64,000 nucleotides of DNA. It comes from Comamonadaceae bacterium. Lineage in GTDB: Bacteria; Pseudomonadota; Gammaproteobacteria; Burkholderiales; Burkholderiaceae_C. Below are positions 48,066 through 57,377 of this stretch, in pieces. The first letter of the stretch is position 1, and each line of letters begins with the position of its first letter. The position numbers and the translations under genes were made by a program. The stretch covers positions 248,001 through 312,000 of the forward strand of contig JAIXSQ010000015.1 in the NCBI GenBank assembly GCA_027484575.1. The letters run 5' to 3'. Below the pieces are notes generated by a model that did not search any database, had not been told where the DNA came from, and saw only the letters and a list, made by a program, of their open reading frames with translations.

Positions 48066-48992
48066 ATGCAGTGGCGCAAGCGCGGCCGGATCTTCGACAG
48101 CGGGTCGTTCGACCTGCCGTGGTTCCGCGGGAACGCGATGATGCCGCTGGCCCACCTGCGGGCCGACGGCCGCCTGCGCCTGTTCGTCACCTTCTGCGAC
48201 GACCGCAACGTCGGCCGCATCGGCTGGGTCGACGTCGACCCGGCCGATCCGTCGCGCATCCTGGGCCACAGCGCGCGGCCGGTGCTGGACACCGGCGCGC
48301 CGGGCAGCTTCACCGACAACGGCATCCTCACCGCCTACCTGCTGCGGCACGGCGGCCGGCTGTACCTGTACCACTCGGGCTACCAGGCCTGCGTCAACGT
48401 GCCGTACATGGTGTTCAGCGGCGTGGCGGTCAGCGACGACGACGGCGACAGCTTCACCAGCCTCTCGCCGGTGCCGCTGCTCGACCGCGTGGCCGGCGAG
48501 GCGACCGTGCGCAGCGCACCCATGGTGCTGGAAGAGGGCGGCCGTTTCCACGTGTGGTACACCTCCGACGTGTCGCCGGGCTGGTTCGACGCGGACGGCA
48601 AGCGCAAGCCGCGCTACGACCTCAAGCACCTGTGGGCCGACTCGCCGGTGGACTGGCCGCGCACGCCCGGGCAGCCGTCGCTGCCCCTGCGCGGCGACGA
48701 TGAACATGGCATCGCCAAGGGCACCCTCTGGAAGGAGGGCGGCCTGTACCGGCTGATCTATTCGCTCAGGTCGGCGTCCCGGGGCTACCGGCTCGGCTAC
48801 GCGCAGTCGCGCGACGGCCTGGTGTTCGAGCGGCGCGACGACGAGGTCGGCCTGGACGTCTCGGACCAGGGCTGGGACAGCGAGATGATCGCGTTTCCCG
48901 AGCGCTACGCGTTCGGCGGCACCACCTGGCTGTTCTATTGCGGCAACCGCTATGGGCAGGGCGGGGTGGGCTACGCGCAATTGATGGAATGA
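48066..48992 (+). CDS. Five-bladed beta-propeller (GH43-like fold) protein, copy A
   Basis: A 308-residue protein with repeated propeller blades: GRIGWVDVDPADPSRILG, GRLYLYHSGYQ, GRFHVWYTSDVS, YRLIYSLRSASRGYRLGYAQ and TTWLFYCGNRYGQGGVGYAQ. It matches the protein at 58697 along most of its length (GAPGSFTDNGI with GAPGAFDDNGI; GWDSEMIAFP with AWDDEMVAFP). The fold resembles GH32/43/62/68-type enzymes and phosphorylases. No signal peptide, so likely cytoplasmic. The enzymatic role is unknown. Confidence 0.8.
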   Translation: MQWRKRGRIFDSGSFDLPWFRGNAMMPLAHLRADGRLRLFVTFCDDRNVGRIGWVDVDPADPSRILGHSARPVLDTGAPGSFTDNGILTAYLLRHGGRLYLYHSGYQACVNVPYMVFSGVAVSDDDGDSFTSLSPVPLLDRVAGEATVRSAPMVLEEGGRFHVWYTSDVSPGWFDADGKRKPRYDLKHLWADSPVDWPRTPGQPSLPLRGDDEHGIAKGTLWKEGGLYRLIYSLRSASRGYRLGYAQSRDGLVFERRDDEVGLDVSDQGWDSEMIAFPERYAFGGTTWLFYCGNRYGQGGVGYAQLME

Positions 48993-49008
48993 CAAGCAAG
49001 AGGTGAAC

Positions 49009-50085
49009 GTGGCCAAGAAGATCGTGGTGACCGGGGCGGGGAGCGCCCAATCGAACGCGACCATCAACTGCCTCCTGATGGCAGGAGATGGCGAGGAGAT
49101 CATCGGCCCGGGCGCTGACCCGGTGGACCTGATGTTCTGCCGGGCGCACCGGCGCTACCTGGTGCCGCACGCCAAGCGCGGCGACCACAAGCAGGTGCTG
49201 CTCAAGCTGCTCGAGCAGGAGCGGCCCGACATGATCCATTTCCAGCACGACCTGGAAGTGTGGAAGTCGCTGCAGTTCCGCGAGGAGATCGAGGCCCTGG
49301 GCGTCAAGATGCTGGTGCCCGACTTCGAGACCGTGGACACCTGCGTGCACAAGTACAAGTCGTGGGTGAAGTTCAAGGCCGCCGGCGTGCCGGTGCCCGA
49401 GAACCTCGAGATCAACGACCGCGCCGACCTCAAGCGCGCCCTGTCCGAGCTGGGCGACAAGGACGGCAAGATCTGGATCCGCGCGAAGTCCATCGGCAAC
49501 GGCGGCAAGGGCTCGCTGGCCGTGAGCGACTTCGAGGAAGCCGAGAAGTGGGTCGAGCGCAACAACGGCTGGGGCGAGTTCGTCGCGGCCGAGCTGCTGA
49601 CCGACCGCACCATCACCTGGCTGTCCATGTGGGTCGACGGCAAGCTGGTGGTGGCCCAGGGCCGCCGCCGCCACTCGTGGGCCTACAGCGCCATGAGCCC
49701 CTCGGGCGTGACCGGCATCACCAAGGTCTGCGAGACCGTCAGCGACCCGCAGGTCGACGACATCGCGGTCAAGGCCATCCGCGCGATCACGCCGGTGCCC
49801 AACGGCATCTTCGGCGTGGACATGACCTACGACCGCCACGGCGTGCCGAACCCGACCGAGATCAACGTCTCGCGGTTCTTCACGACCATCCAGTTCTTCG
49901 CCGAGGCGGGACTGAACATGCCCAAGATCCTCAAGGACATCGTGCTGTACGGCAAGTACCCCGAGCTGGCCAAGCCGGTGAACCCGCTGCCCGACGGCCT
50001 GCTGTGGCTGCGCGCGCTGGACGCGCCGCCCATCCTCACCACCGCCGCCGAGATGGACGCGGCACTGATCAAGCTGGCGGTCTGA
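49009..50085 (+). CDS. ATP-grasp enzyme (carbamoyl-phosphate-synthase-like)
   Basis: A 358-residue ATP-grasp protein. The N-terminal Rossmann-like part is KKIVVTGAGSAQSNATINCL; the ATP-grasp core has WIRAKSIGNGGKGSLAVSD, EFVAAELLTDRTITWLSMWV and FGVDMTYDRHGVPNPTEINV with the metal-binding acidic residues. Such enzymes join a carboxylate to an amine or other nucleophile through an acyl-phosphate. The GTG at 49009 is chosen because GAGGTGA sits just upstream; a GTG at 49003 would add two residues. In this operon it may build or attach an acyl or amino-acid substituent. Substrate unknown. Confidence 0.85.
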   Translation: MAKKIVVTGAGSAQSNATINCLLMAGDGEEIIGPGADPVDLMFCRAHRRYLVPHAKRGDHKQVLLKLLEQERPDMIHFQHDLEVWKSLQFREEIEALGVKMLVPDFETVDTCVHKYKSWVKFKAAGVPVPENLEINDRADLKRALSELGDKDGKIWIRAKSIGNGGKGSLAVSDFEEAEKWVERNNGWGEFVAAELLTDRTITWLSMWVDGKLVVAQGRRRHSWAYSAMSPSGVTGITKVCETVSDPQVDDIAVKAIRAITPVPNGIFGVDMTYDRHGVPNPTEINVSRFFTTIQFFAEAGLNMPKILKDIVLYGKYPELAKPVNPLPDGLLWLRALDAPPILTTAAEMDAALIKLAV

Positions 50086-50117
50086 CCGGCGCACCAGGCA
50101 ACTGGGGGAGTACTCAC

Positions 50118-51794
50118 ATGAACGTCGCGCAGTACGTCGCGCAATTCCTCGTGGACAAGCAGGTCGACCAGGTGTTCGGCTACCAGGGGGGCGCCATCCT
50201 GAAGCTGGTCGACGAGATGGTGGCCACCGGCCGCATCGAGTTCGTCCAGAACTACCACGAGCAGGGGTCGGCCTTCTGCGCCGACGCCTGGTCGCGCGTG
50301 ACCGGCCGCATCGGCGTGGCCCTGGGCACCTCGGGGCCCGGCGCCACCAACCTGGTGACCGGCATCGCCAACGCCAACCTGGACTCCATCCCGGTGCTGT
50401 TCCTCACGGGGCAGGACTACACGGCCAACATCACCAATGCCAACGGCGCGCGCCAGAACGGCTTCCAGGACCTGGACATCGTCACCGTCGCGCGGCCGCT
50501 GACCAAGTACGCCGCGCTGGTGACCGACCCCAAGCGCATCCGCTACGAGGTCGAGAAGGCGTACCACATGGCCACCGAGGGCCGACCCGGCGCGGTGCTG
50601 CTGGACATCCCGATCGACGTGCAGTTCGCCGAGATCGACCCGGCCACGCTCGAGTCCTTCGTGCCGCCCCAGCAGCCGCCGCTGCCGGCCTTCGACGTGC
50701 AGCAGGTGCTGCAGGCGCTGCGCCAGGCGCAGCGGCCCGTGATCCTGATGGGTGGCGGCCTGCGCATGAGCGGCACCGTGGACCTGGCCAACGAGTTCGC
50801 CAGGAAGGCCGGCGTGCCGGTGATCACGACCCTCAACGGCACCGATGCCTTCGAGGGCAGCTACGGCTTCGCCGGCCTGTACGGCAACACGTCGGCCAAC
50901 CTGGCCGCGCTCAATGCCGACGTGATGCTGGTGCTGGGTGCGCGCTTCGGCCAGCGCCAGGTGGGCAAGGTGCCGTCCAAGTACACCACCGCCCGCATCA
51001 TCCACGTCGACATCGACACCACCGAGCTGCTGCGCGTGTTCCCCGACGAACTCGCGATCCGCGCCGAGCTGGGCGACTTCCTGCGCGCCGCGCTGGCGGC
51101 GCTGCCGCAGGCGCAGCTGCCCGGCTGGCCGCAGTGGCACGCGCAGCTGCAGGGCTGGGCCAAGAAGTACGCCGGCAATGCCCGACTGAACGACGTGGGG
51201 CTGGACCCCGTGCGCGTGGTCGACCGCATGCTGCCGCTGCTCGCACCCGACGCGATCCTCACCAACGACGTGGGCCAGAACCAGATGTGGGTGGCCCAGG
51301 GCTTCAAGGTGCGCACCGGCCAGCGGCTGCTCAACTCGGTGGGCCTGGGCGCGATGGGCTTCTCGCTGCCCGCGGCCATCGGCGCGCAGCTGGCCTTCCC
51401 CGGCCGGCAGGTCGTCTCGTTCATGGGCGACGGCGGCCTGCAGATCAACCTGCAGGAGCTGATGCTGGTGTGCCTGCGGGGCCTGCCGGTCAAGTGCGTG
51501 GTGTTCAACAACAACACGCTGGGCATGATCCGCGAGGTCCAGATCCGCTACTACAAGGCCAACTACCACGGCGCCAACCCGAAGGAGTTCGGCTGCGTCG
51601 ACCTGGAGATGCTGGCCAGGACCTACCGCATGGGCCACCGCCGCATCGACAGCCTCGACGACGTCGACGGACTGGCCGACGTGCTGGCCGACGACCGGCC
51701 CTGGATCATCGAGGTGCCGATCGACCTGGACTCCAAGCTGACCAACCGCTACGACGAGGCCGCGTGCTTCGAGGCCGAGCTGGCGCATGGCTGA
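50118..51794 (+). CDS. Thiamine-diphosphate-dependent enzyme, acetolactate-synthase-like
   Basis: A 558-residue three-domain ThDP enzyme. The activating glutamate is Glu48 (NYHEQGSAF), the cofactor motif is MGDGGLQINLQELM to VFNNNTLGM, and the middle domain has MGGGLRMSGTVDLANEFAR. It resembles acetohydroxyacid synthase large subunits, but no small subunit follows, and it sits inside a polysaccharide operon. Precedent: YerE-type ThDP enzymes add a two-carbon branch to CDP-sugars, and others make unusual acyl precursors. The true reaction cannot be read from sequence. Overlaps the next gene by 8 bp. Confidence 0.9.
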   Translation: MNVAQYVAQFLVDKQVDQVFGYQGGAILKLVDEMVATGRIEFVQNYHEQGSAFCADAWSRVTGRIGVALGTSGPGATNLVTGIANANLDSIPVLFLTGQDYTANITNANGARQNGFQDLDIVTVARPLTKYAALVTDPKRIRYEVEKAYHMATEGRPGAVLLDIPIDVQFAEIDPATLESFVPPQQPPLPAFDVQQVLQALRQAQRPVILMGGGLRMSGTVDLANEFARKAGVPVITTLNGTDAFEGSYGFAGLYGNTSANLAALNADVMLVLGARFGQRQVGKVPSKYTTARIIHVDIDTTELLRVFPDELAIRAELGDFLRAALAALPQAQLPGWPQWHAQLQGWAKKYAGNARLNDVGLDPVRVVDRMLPLLAPDAILTNDVGQNQMWVAQGFKVRTGQRLLNSVGLGAMGFSLPAAIGAQLAFPGRQVVSFMGDGGLQINLQELMLVCLRGLPVKCVVFNNNTLGMIREVQIRYYKANYHGANPKEFGCVDLEMLARTYRMGHRRIDSLDDVDGLADVLADDRPWIIEVPIDLDSKLTNRYDEAACFEAELAHG

Positions 51795-52428
51795 GCGCCT
51801 GCTGTTCCTGGACTGCGACGGCACCCTGGTCGACAGCCGCCGCCGCCAGCACGCGCTGTTCCTGGAGCTGGCGCCGCAGGCGCGCTACGGCTTCGACGAG
51901 TATTGGACGCGCAAGCGCGCCGGCGCCAACCAGGGACGCATGCTGGCCGACGCCGGCGTGACCGACCCGCAGGCGCTGGAGCAGTTCCGCGTGGAATGGC
52001 TGCGCCGCATCGAGGAGCCCGCCCGGCTGGCGCAGGACACGCTGCTGCCCGGCGCCGCCGAATTCCTCGACCGCGCCGCCGGGCGCTGGACGCGCGTGCT
52101 GGTCACCGGCCGCCAGAGCCGCGAGCACCTGCTGGTGCAGCTCGCGCAGCTGGGCATCGCCGACCGCCTGGACGTGGTGCTCAACACCGAGCAGCGCCTG
52201 TCCAAGCCCGTGCTGGTGCGCTCGCGCTACGCGGCCTGCCGGCCCGGCGACCTGTTCGTGGGCGACACCGGCGAGGACATCCTGGCCGGCAAGGAACTGG
52301 GCGTGCGCACGGTCGCCGTGCTGTCCGGCGCCACCGACGAAGGCACCCTGGCGCGCTACGCGCCCGACCGCGTGGTCGCCTCGGTCGCGGCGCTCGATGC
52401 GGCGCTGCTGGAGCCTGCCGCCGCATGA
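51787..52428 (+). CDS. HAD family hydrolase
   Basis: A 213-residue HAD phosphatase of the PGP/beta-phosphoglucomutase type. Motif I is FLDCDGTLVDS (nucleophile Asp), motif II is LVTGRQSRE, the motif III lysine is in LSKPVL, and motif IV is FVGDTGEDILAG. It may remove phosphate from an intermediate of the nearby ThDP/ATP-grasp enzymes. It overlaps both neighbours, so expression is coupled. Substrate unknown. Confidence 0.88.
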   Translation: MAERLLFLDCDGTLVDSRRRQHALFLELAPQARYGFDEYWTRKRAGANQGRMLADAGVTDPQALEQFRVEWLRRIEEPARLAQDTLLPGAAEFLDRAAGRWTRVLVTGRQSREHLLVQLAQLGIADRLDVVLNTEQRLSKPVLVRSRYAACRPGDLFVGDTGEDILAGKELGVRTVAVLSGATDEGTLARYAPDRVVASVAALDAALLEPAAA

Positions 52429-53387
52429 GCGTCACCGTCCGCCCCTACGCGGCCGAGGACGCCGAGCGCTGGGACGCGTTCTGCGCCCAGGCCGACCAGG
52501 CCACGCTGTTGCACACGCGCAGGTTCCTGGGCTACCACGGCGACCGGTTCGCGGACCGCTCGCTGGTGCTCGAGGCCGACGGCCGCTGGGTGGGGCTGCT
52601 GCCCGCCGCCGAGCACCCGGCCGACCGCAGCCTGGTGGCCAGCCATCCCGGCATCACCTACGGCGGCGTGCTGCACGCAGGCGCGCTGCGCGGCGAGCGC
52701 ATGGTCGCCGCGCTGGAGGCGGTGCGCGCGCACTATGCCGCCGCCGGCTACAGCCGGCTGCTGTACAAGGCCGTGCCCACCATCTACCACCGCCAGCCCA
52801 GCCAGGACGACCTGTACGCGCTGTTCCGGCTGGACGCCCGGCGCACCCGCTGCGACCTGAGCTGCACCATCGACGTGGCGCACCGCGGCGCGGTCAGCGA
52901 GCGGCGCCGCCGGGGCCTGAAGAAGGCGCTGAAGGCCGGCGTGGCCATCGCCACCGGCGACCACCTCTACGCGCCGCTGTGGGACGTGCTGGCCGACAAC
53001 CTCGCGCGCAAGCACGGCGTCAAGCCGGTGCACACGCTGGCCGAGATCCAGCTGCTGGCCGGGCGCTTCCCGGACGCGATCCGCTGCGTGGCGGCGATGG
53101 CCGGCGAGCGCGTGCTGGCCGGCGTGGTGCTGTTCGTCACGCCGGGGGTGGTGCACGCGCAGTACATCGCCTCCAGCGCCGAGGGCTACGACGTGTCGGC
53201 GCTCGACGCGGTCTTCGACCACTGCATCACCGCCACCCGCGAGCAGGGCCGGCGCTGGTTCGACTTCGGCATCAGCACCGAGGAGGCCGGCCGCGTCCTC
53301 AACGAGGGCCTGTACGCGTTCAAGTCCGAGTTCGGCGGCGGCGGCGTGGTGCACGAATTCTTCGACCTCGCGCTGCAAGGAGCCTGA
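52425..53387 (+). CDS. GNAT/FemAB-like acyltransferase
   Basis: A 320-residue protein with two tandem acyltransferase-like halves, as in FemAB/peptidoglycan-bridge or GNAT proteins: HTRRFLGYHGDRFADRSLVL and VGLLPAAEHP in the first half, ERRRRGLKKALKAGVAIATG and VLAGVVLFVTPGVVHAQYIA in the second. Located just before the ketoisomerase and aminotransferase genes, it is a candidate for N-acylating the 3-amino sugar, in place of the hexapeptide acetyltransferase usually found there. That assignment is inference from context. Confidence 0.72.
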   Translation: MSVTVRPYAAEDAERWDAFCAQADQATLLHTRRFLGYHGDRFADRSLVLEADGRWVGLLPAAEHPADRSLVASHPGITYGGVLHAGALRGERMVAALEAVRAHYAAAGYSRLLYKAVPTIYHRQPSQDDLYALFRLDARRTRCDLSCTIDVAHRGAVSERRRRGLKKALKAGVAIATGDHLYAPLWDVLADNLARKHGVKPVHTLAEIQLLAGRFPDAIRCVAAMAGERVLAGVVLFVTPGVVHAQYIASSAEGYDVSALDAVFDHCITATREQGRRWFDFGISTEEAGRVLNEGLYAFKSEFGGGGVVHEFFDLALQGA

Positions 53388-53388
53388 G

Positions 53389-53808
53389 ATGCCCATCGAC
53401 GACTGCGGCCTCATCGAGCTGACCAAGATCCACGACCAGCGCGGCAACCTGACCTTCATCGAGGGTGGGGGGCGCCACCTGCCGTTCGACGTCAAGCGCG
53501 TGTACTACCTGTACGACGTGCCCGGCGGCGCCTCGCGCGCGGCGCACGGCCACCGCGAGCTGCGCCAGCTGATGGTCGCCATCTCGGGCAGCTTCGACGT
53601 CACGCTCGACGACGGCCACCGCAAGGTCAAGTACCACCTGAACCGCCCGTACATGGGCCTGTCGATCGCGCCGATGATCTGGCGCGACCTCGACAACTTC
53701 TCCTCCGGCGCCGTGTGCCTGGTGCTCGCCTCCGCGTACTACGACGAGTCCGACTACTTCCGGCGCTACGACGATTTCCTGCGCGCCGTGCACGACCGAC
53801 AGCCATGA
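53389..53808 (+). CDS. dTDP-6-deoxy-hex-4-ulose 3,4-ketoisomerase (FdtA/QdtA type)
   Basis: A 139-residue cupin. Family stretches: [54 protein letters not shown] with the paired catalytic histidines, and [18 protein letters not shown]. It moves the keto group of dTDP-4-keto-6-deoxyglucose to C3, giving the galacto (FdtA) or gluco (QdtA) product; which one cannot be decided by eye. The next gene, overlapping by 4 bp, is the aminotransferase expected to act on that product. Confidence 0.93.
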   Translation: MPIDDCGLIELTKIHDQRGNLTFIEGGGRHLPFDVKRVYYLYDVPGGASRAAHGHRELRQLMVAISGSFDVTLDDGHRKVKYHLNRPYMGLSIAPMIWRDLDNFSSGAVCLVLASAYYDESDYFRRYDDFLRAVHDRQP

Positions 53809-54914
53809 AGATCCCGTTCCTCGACCTCAAGACGCCGCACCTGCAGCTGCAGGACGAGCTGACCGCCGCCATGCAGCGCGTGCTGGCCTCGGGCTGGTTC
53901 ATCGCCGGCCCCGAACTCGAGTCCTTCGAGGCCGAGTTCGCGCGCTACTGCGGCGCCGCGCACTGCGTGGGCGTGGGCAACGGGCTGGACGCGCTGCACC
54001 TGCTGCTGCGCGCCTACGGCATCGGGCCCGGCGACGAGGTGCTGGTGCCCTCCAACACCTTCGTGGCCACCTGGCTGGCGGTCACGCAGGCCGGCGCCAC
54101 GCCGGTGCCGGTCGAGCCCGACGCGGCCACCCACAACATCGACCCGGCGCGGCTCGAGGCCGCGGTCACGCCGCGCACCCGCGCCATCATGCCGGTGCAC
54201 CTGTACGGCCAGCCGGCCGACATGGACCCGATCCTCGCGGTCGCGCGCCGCCACGGCCTGGTGGTGATCGAGGACGCGGCGCAGGCGCAGGGCGCGCTGT
54301 ACAAGGGCCGGCCGGTCGGCTCGCTGGGCGATGCCGCCGGCACCAGCTTCTACCCGGGCAAGAACCTGGGCGCCCTGGGCGACGGCGGCGCCGTGCTCAC
54401 CAGCGACCCCGCCATCGCCGACAAGGTGCGCCGCCTGCGCAACTACGGCTCCGAGCAGAAGTACAAGCACGACGTGCTCGGCTACAACTCGCGCCTCGAC
54501 GAACTGCAGGCCGCGTTCCTGCGCGTCAAGCTGCAGCGGCTGGACGCATGGAACGTGCAGCGCCGGGCGCTGGCCGACGCGTATGCGCGCGCGCTGCCGG
54601 CCGACCTGCTGGTGCTGCCGCAGGTGCCGGCCTGGGCCGAGCCGGTGTGGCACCTGTACGTGGTGCGGGTCGCCGACCGCGAGCAGGTGCAGGCGCGCCT
54701 GCGTGCGCAGGGCATCGACACCATGGTGCACTACCCGATCCCGCCGCACCTGCAGGCCTGCTACGCCGGCCCCGACTGGGGTGCCCTGCCGCTGGCCGAG
54801 ACGCTGGCGCGCGAGGTGCTGAGCCTGCCGCTGTACCCCACGATGGAGACCGCGGCCGTCGAGCGCGTGGCCGCCGCCCTGCGCGACGCAGGCCTCGCCC
54901 CCCGCAATGGCTGA
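53805..54914 (+). CDS. DegT/DnrJ/EryC1 sugar aminotransferase (FdtB/QdtB-like)
   Basis: A 369-residue PLP aminotransferase. Motifs: [56 protein letters not shown] and [15 protein letters not shown] with the PLP lysine in PGKN. It follows the ketoisomerase gene, so the likely product is dTDP-3-amino-3,6-dideoxy-hexose (Fuc3N or Qui3N). The ATG at 53805 gives the ATGA overlap with the isomerase stop. It overlaps the next glycosyltransferase gene by 8 bp. Confidence 0.94.
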   Translation: MKIPFLDLKTPHLQLQDELTAAMQRVLASGWFIAGPELESFEAEFARYCGAAHCVGVGNGLDALHLLLRAYGIGPGDEVLVPSNTFVATWLAVTQAGATPVPVEPDAATHNIDPARLEAAVTPRTRAIMPVHLYGQPADMDPILAVARRHGLVVIEDAAQAQGALYKGRPVGSLGDAAGTSFYPGKNLGALGDGGAVLTSDPAIADKVRRLRNYGSEQKYKHDVLGYNSRLDELQAAFLRVKLQRLDAWNVQRRALADAYARALPADLLVLPQVPAWAEPVWHLYVVRVADREQVQARLRAQGIDTMVHYPIPPHLQACYAGPDWGALPLAETLAREVLSLPLYPTMETAAVERVAAALRDAGLAPRNG

Positions 54915-56319
54915 TCCGCAGCTCGCGCGGCTGCACGATCCCTCGGACCCGGGCGCGTCGCTGGCGCGCCTGCAACGCTTCGTCGACGCCCTGTTCTGCG
55001 AGCCGGCCACGGTGGGGCGCCTGTTCGGCGATGCCACCCTGGACGCGGCCTGCCAGGCCATCGGCCGCGACCGCCTGCGGGCCCTGGGCCTGCAGCCGCC
55101 CGCGCAGGCCGCGGGCCCCGTGGTCTACATCGCCAGCAAGCTGCAGGCCTCGGGCGGGCATTCGGCAGCGCTGGCCGACACCATCCGGCTCGGGCCGCGG
55201 CGGCCCTCGGTGGTGCTGCTGACCGACACCTGCGGCCGCACCGACCGCGCCGAGGTCGCGCAGCGGCTGGCGGGCCTGCCAGACGTGCAGGTCGCCTACG
55301 TGCCGCCGGGCGGCCACCTGGCCAAGCTCGACTGGCTGCTGCGCGAGCTGCACCGGCTGGCGCCCAGCGACGTCTGGCTGTTCAACCACCACCAGGACAG
55401 CGTGGCCGTGGCCGCCGTGCAGCCCGGCCAGGGCTACCGCCTGCACTACTACCACCACGGCGACGACCGCCTGTGCCTGGGCGTGCGGCTGGACTGGGGC
55501 ACGCACCACGATCCGCTGCCGTTCTGCGCCCACAACTGCCGCGAGCAGGTGGGCGTGCGCGGCAACCGCTACCTGCCGCTGGCCGTGTCCGACCTGGGCA
55601 TGCGGCCGCCCGGTGGCTGGATGCGCGACGGCCGGCTCACCACCTGCACGGCCGCCGGCTTCAACAAGGTCGAGGTCGACTACGTGCTGCAGTACGTCGA
55701 CGTGGTGCCGCGCCTGCTGGCGGCCACCGGCGGGCGCCACCTGCACATCGGGCAGCTCACGCCGGTGGCGCTGCGCAACATCCACACCCACCTGCGCCGC
55801 CTGGGCGTGGCCCAGGACGCCTTCACCTACATCCCGCGCGTGCCCAGCGTCTGGCGCACGCTGCACGAGCACGGCGTGGACCTGTACCTCGCCTCGTTCC
55901 CCTACGGGGCCGGCCGCACGCTGATCGAGGTGATGGGCGCGGGCGTGCCGGCCGTCGTGCACCGGCACTGCACCACGCGCCTGATCGGCGGGCTGGACGG
56001 CGCCTACGACGGCGTGCCCACCTGGCGCGAGGAGCGCGAGCTGCAGGCCATCGTGGGCTCGGTCGATGCCGCATTCCTGCATGCGCAGTCGCGGCTCGCG
56101 CGGGCCTGGTACGAGCGCTACCACCGCGACGCGGTGGTGGCCGCGGCGCTGGCCGACCCGGACCATGCGCCCGAGGTGCCGGCGCTCAAGCCGGGCTGGA
56201 CGCCCGATCCGCTGCTGCAGGCGCTGCAGGCGCTGCGCGAGGCCACGTTCGCGAGCCTCCTGAAGCGGCGCGTCTACCGGTTGTTGCGCACCGCCAAGGC
56301 CTGGTGGGGCCGCCGTTGA
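54907..56319 (+). CDS. Glycosyltransferase-like protein, GT-B fold
   Basis: A 470-residue protein with a GT-B pattern: an N-terminal Rossmann half ([37 protein letters not shown]) and a C-terminal half with [20 protein letters not shown] and the donor-site-like [17 protein letters not shown]. The [10 protein letters not shown] segment resembles the EX7E/nucleotide-binding region of GT4/GT41-like transferases. The 90 N-terminal residues are helical and divergent. It likely transfers one of the dTDP- or GDP-sugars made here; specificity unknown. Confidence 0.78.
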   Translation: MADPQLARLHDPSDPGASLARLQRFVDALFCEPATVGRLFGDATLDAACQAIGRDRLRALGLQPPAQAAGPVVYIASKLQASGGHSAALADTIRLGPRRPSVVLLTDTCGRTDRAEVAQRLAGLPDVQVAYVPPGGHLAKLDWLLRELHRLAPSDVWLFNHHQDSVAVAAVQPGQGYRLHYYHHGDDRLCLGVRLDWGTHHDPLPFCAHNCREQVGVRGNRYLPLAVSDLGMRPPGGWMRDGRLTTCTAAGFNKVEVDYVLQYVDVVPRLLAATGGRHLHIGQLTPVALRNIHTHLRRLGVAQDAFTYIPRVPSVWRTLHEHGVDLYLASFPYGAGRTLIEVMGAGVPAVVHRHCTTRLIGGLDGAYDGVPTWREERELQAIVGSVDAAFLHAQSRLARAWYERYHRDAVVAAALADPDHAPEVPALKPGWTPDPLLQALQALREATFASLLKRRVYRLLRTAKAWWGRR

Positions 56320-57371
56320 CGGCAGCCGCACCTGCCGAACTGCGATCGGTCACGGCGCTGCGCTTCGCCGCGGCGTTCTGGGTCTTCGTCTTCCACATCG
56401 ACATCCGCTGGCCGCTGGCCGTGCCCGGGCTCGTGTCCGGCCTCATCAAGCAGGGCGCGGCGGGGATGTCGCTGTTCTTCATCCTGTCGGGGTTCGTGCT
56501 CACCTACGCCTACGTGCAGCGGGGCGTGGCCGGCAGCGGGTACCTGCGCCACCGGTTCGCGCGGATCTACCCGGTCTACACACTGGCCGCGCTGACAACG
56601 CTGCCGTTCTTCGCCGAGCAGGCGGCCGGGCTGGGCGGCCGGCAGCTGGCCTTCGTGGTGCTGGGCCACGTGCTGATGCTGCAAGCCTGGTTCCCGGCGC
56701 TGGCGCCGCTGTGGAACTTCGGTGCCAGTTGGTCGCTGTCGGTCGAGGCCTTCCTGTACGCGGTGTTTCCCCTGGCGCTGGGCCGGCTGCAAGCGCTGGG
56801 CGACCGAGCGCTGCTCGCGGTGGCCGCCGGCTGCTACGTGCTGTCGGTCCTGCCGGGCTGGTCCTACCTGCTGTTCCCGGGGTCGCCGCCGATCTACTAC
56901 TCGGTCCCGATCTTCCGGCTGCCCGAGTTCCTGCTGGGCGTGATCGCCGCGCTGCTCTTCCTGCGGGGACGCCGCCTGGGCCCCTGGGTGGCGGTGGCAG
57001 CGGTCGCCGTGCTGTCCGTCTTCCTGGGCAAGTTCGCCGTGCGCTCGGACATCTACGTCACCGGCAATGCCGTGGTGGTGCCGTGCCTGGTGGCGGTGAT
57101 CTGGGCGCTGGCGTCGCTGGATGCGCGCCGGCCCTCGGCCGGCGCGGCGCCGCTGGTGTACCTGGGGCGGATCAGTTACGCGTTCTACTCGATGCAGCCG
57201 CTGGTGATCGGCGCCTGCATCCGCTGGCAGCAGCGGCACGCCACGGCCGAGCCGGCCCTGGTGCTGGTGACGGCATGCGTTGCGCTCACGGTGGTTTCGG
57301 CGGTGGTCTACCACCTGGTCGAGGAGCCCCTGCGACGCCGGTTGGGCCGCCCCTGGGCGCGCGCTGCCTGA
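56304..57371 (+). CDS. Acyltransferase family 3 (OafA/YrhL-like) membrane protein
   Basis: A 355-residue protein with about ten membrane helices. Typical stretches: LRFAAAFWVFVFHIDIRW with the conserved His, MSLFFILSGFVLTYAYVQRG, YLRHRFARIYPVYTLAALTT and NFGASWSLSVEAFLYAVFP. Such proteins O-acetylate or otherwise acylate glycans in the membrane. The GTG at 56304 overlaps the previous gene by 16 bp; a TTG at 56316 would give a 4-bp TTGA overlap and is an equally reasonable start. Last gene of the long plus-strand operon. Confidence 0.92.
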   Translation: MGPPLTAAAPAELRSVTALRFAAAFWVFVFHIDIRWPLAVPGLVSGLIKQGAAGMSLFFILSGFVLTYAYVQRGVAGSGYLRHRFARIYPVYTLAALTTLPFFAEQAAGLGGRQLAFVVLGHVLMLQAWFPALAPLWNFGASWSLSVEAFLYAVFPLALGRLQALGDRALLAVAAGCYVLSVLPGWSYLLFPGSPPIYYSVPIFRLPEFLLGVIAALLFLRGRRLGPWVAVAAVAVLSVFLGKFAVRSDIYVTGNAVVVPCLVAVIWALASLDARRPSAGAAPLVYLGRISYAFYSMQPLVIGACIRWQQRHATAEPALVLVTACVALTVVSAVVYHLVEEPLRRRLGRPWARAA

Positions 57372-57377
57372 CCGTGC

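Noticed and set aside
50118..51794. Call as housekeeping acetolactate synthase (ilvB)
   Set aside because: No regulatory small subunit or ilvC follows, and the gene is embedded, with overlaps, in a polysaccharide operon. Only the broad ThDP-enzyme family call is supported.
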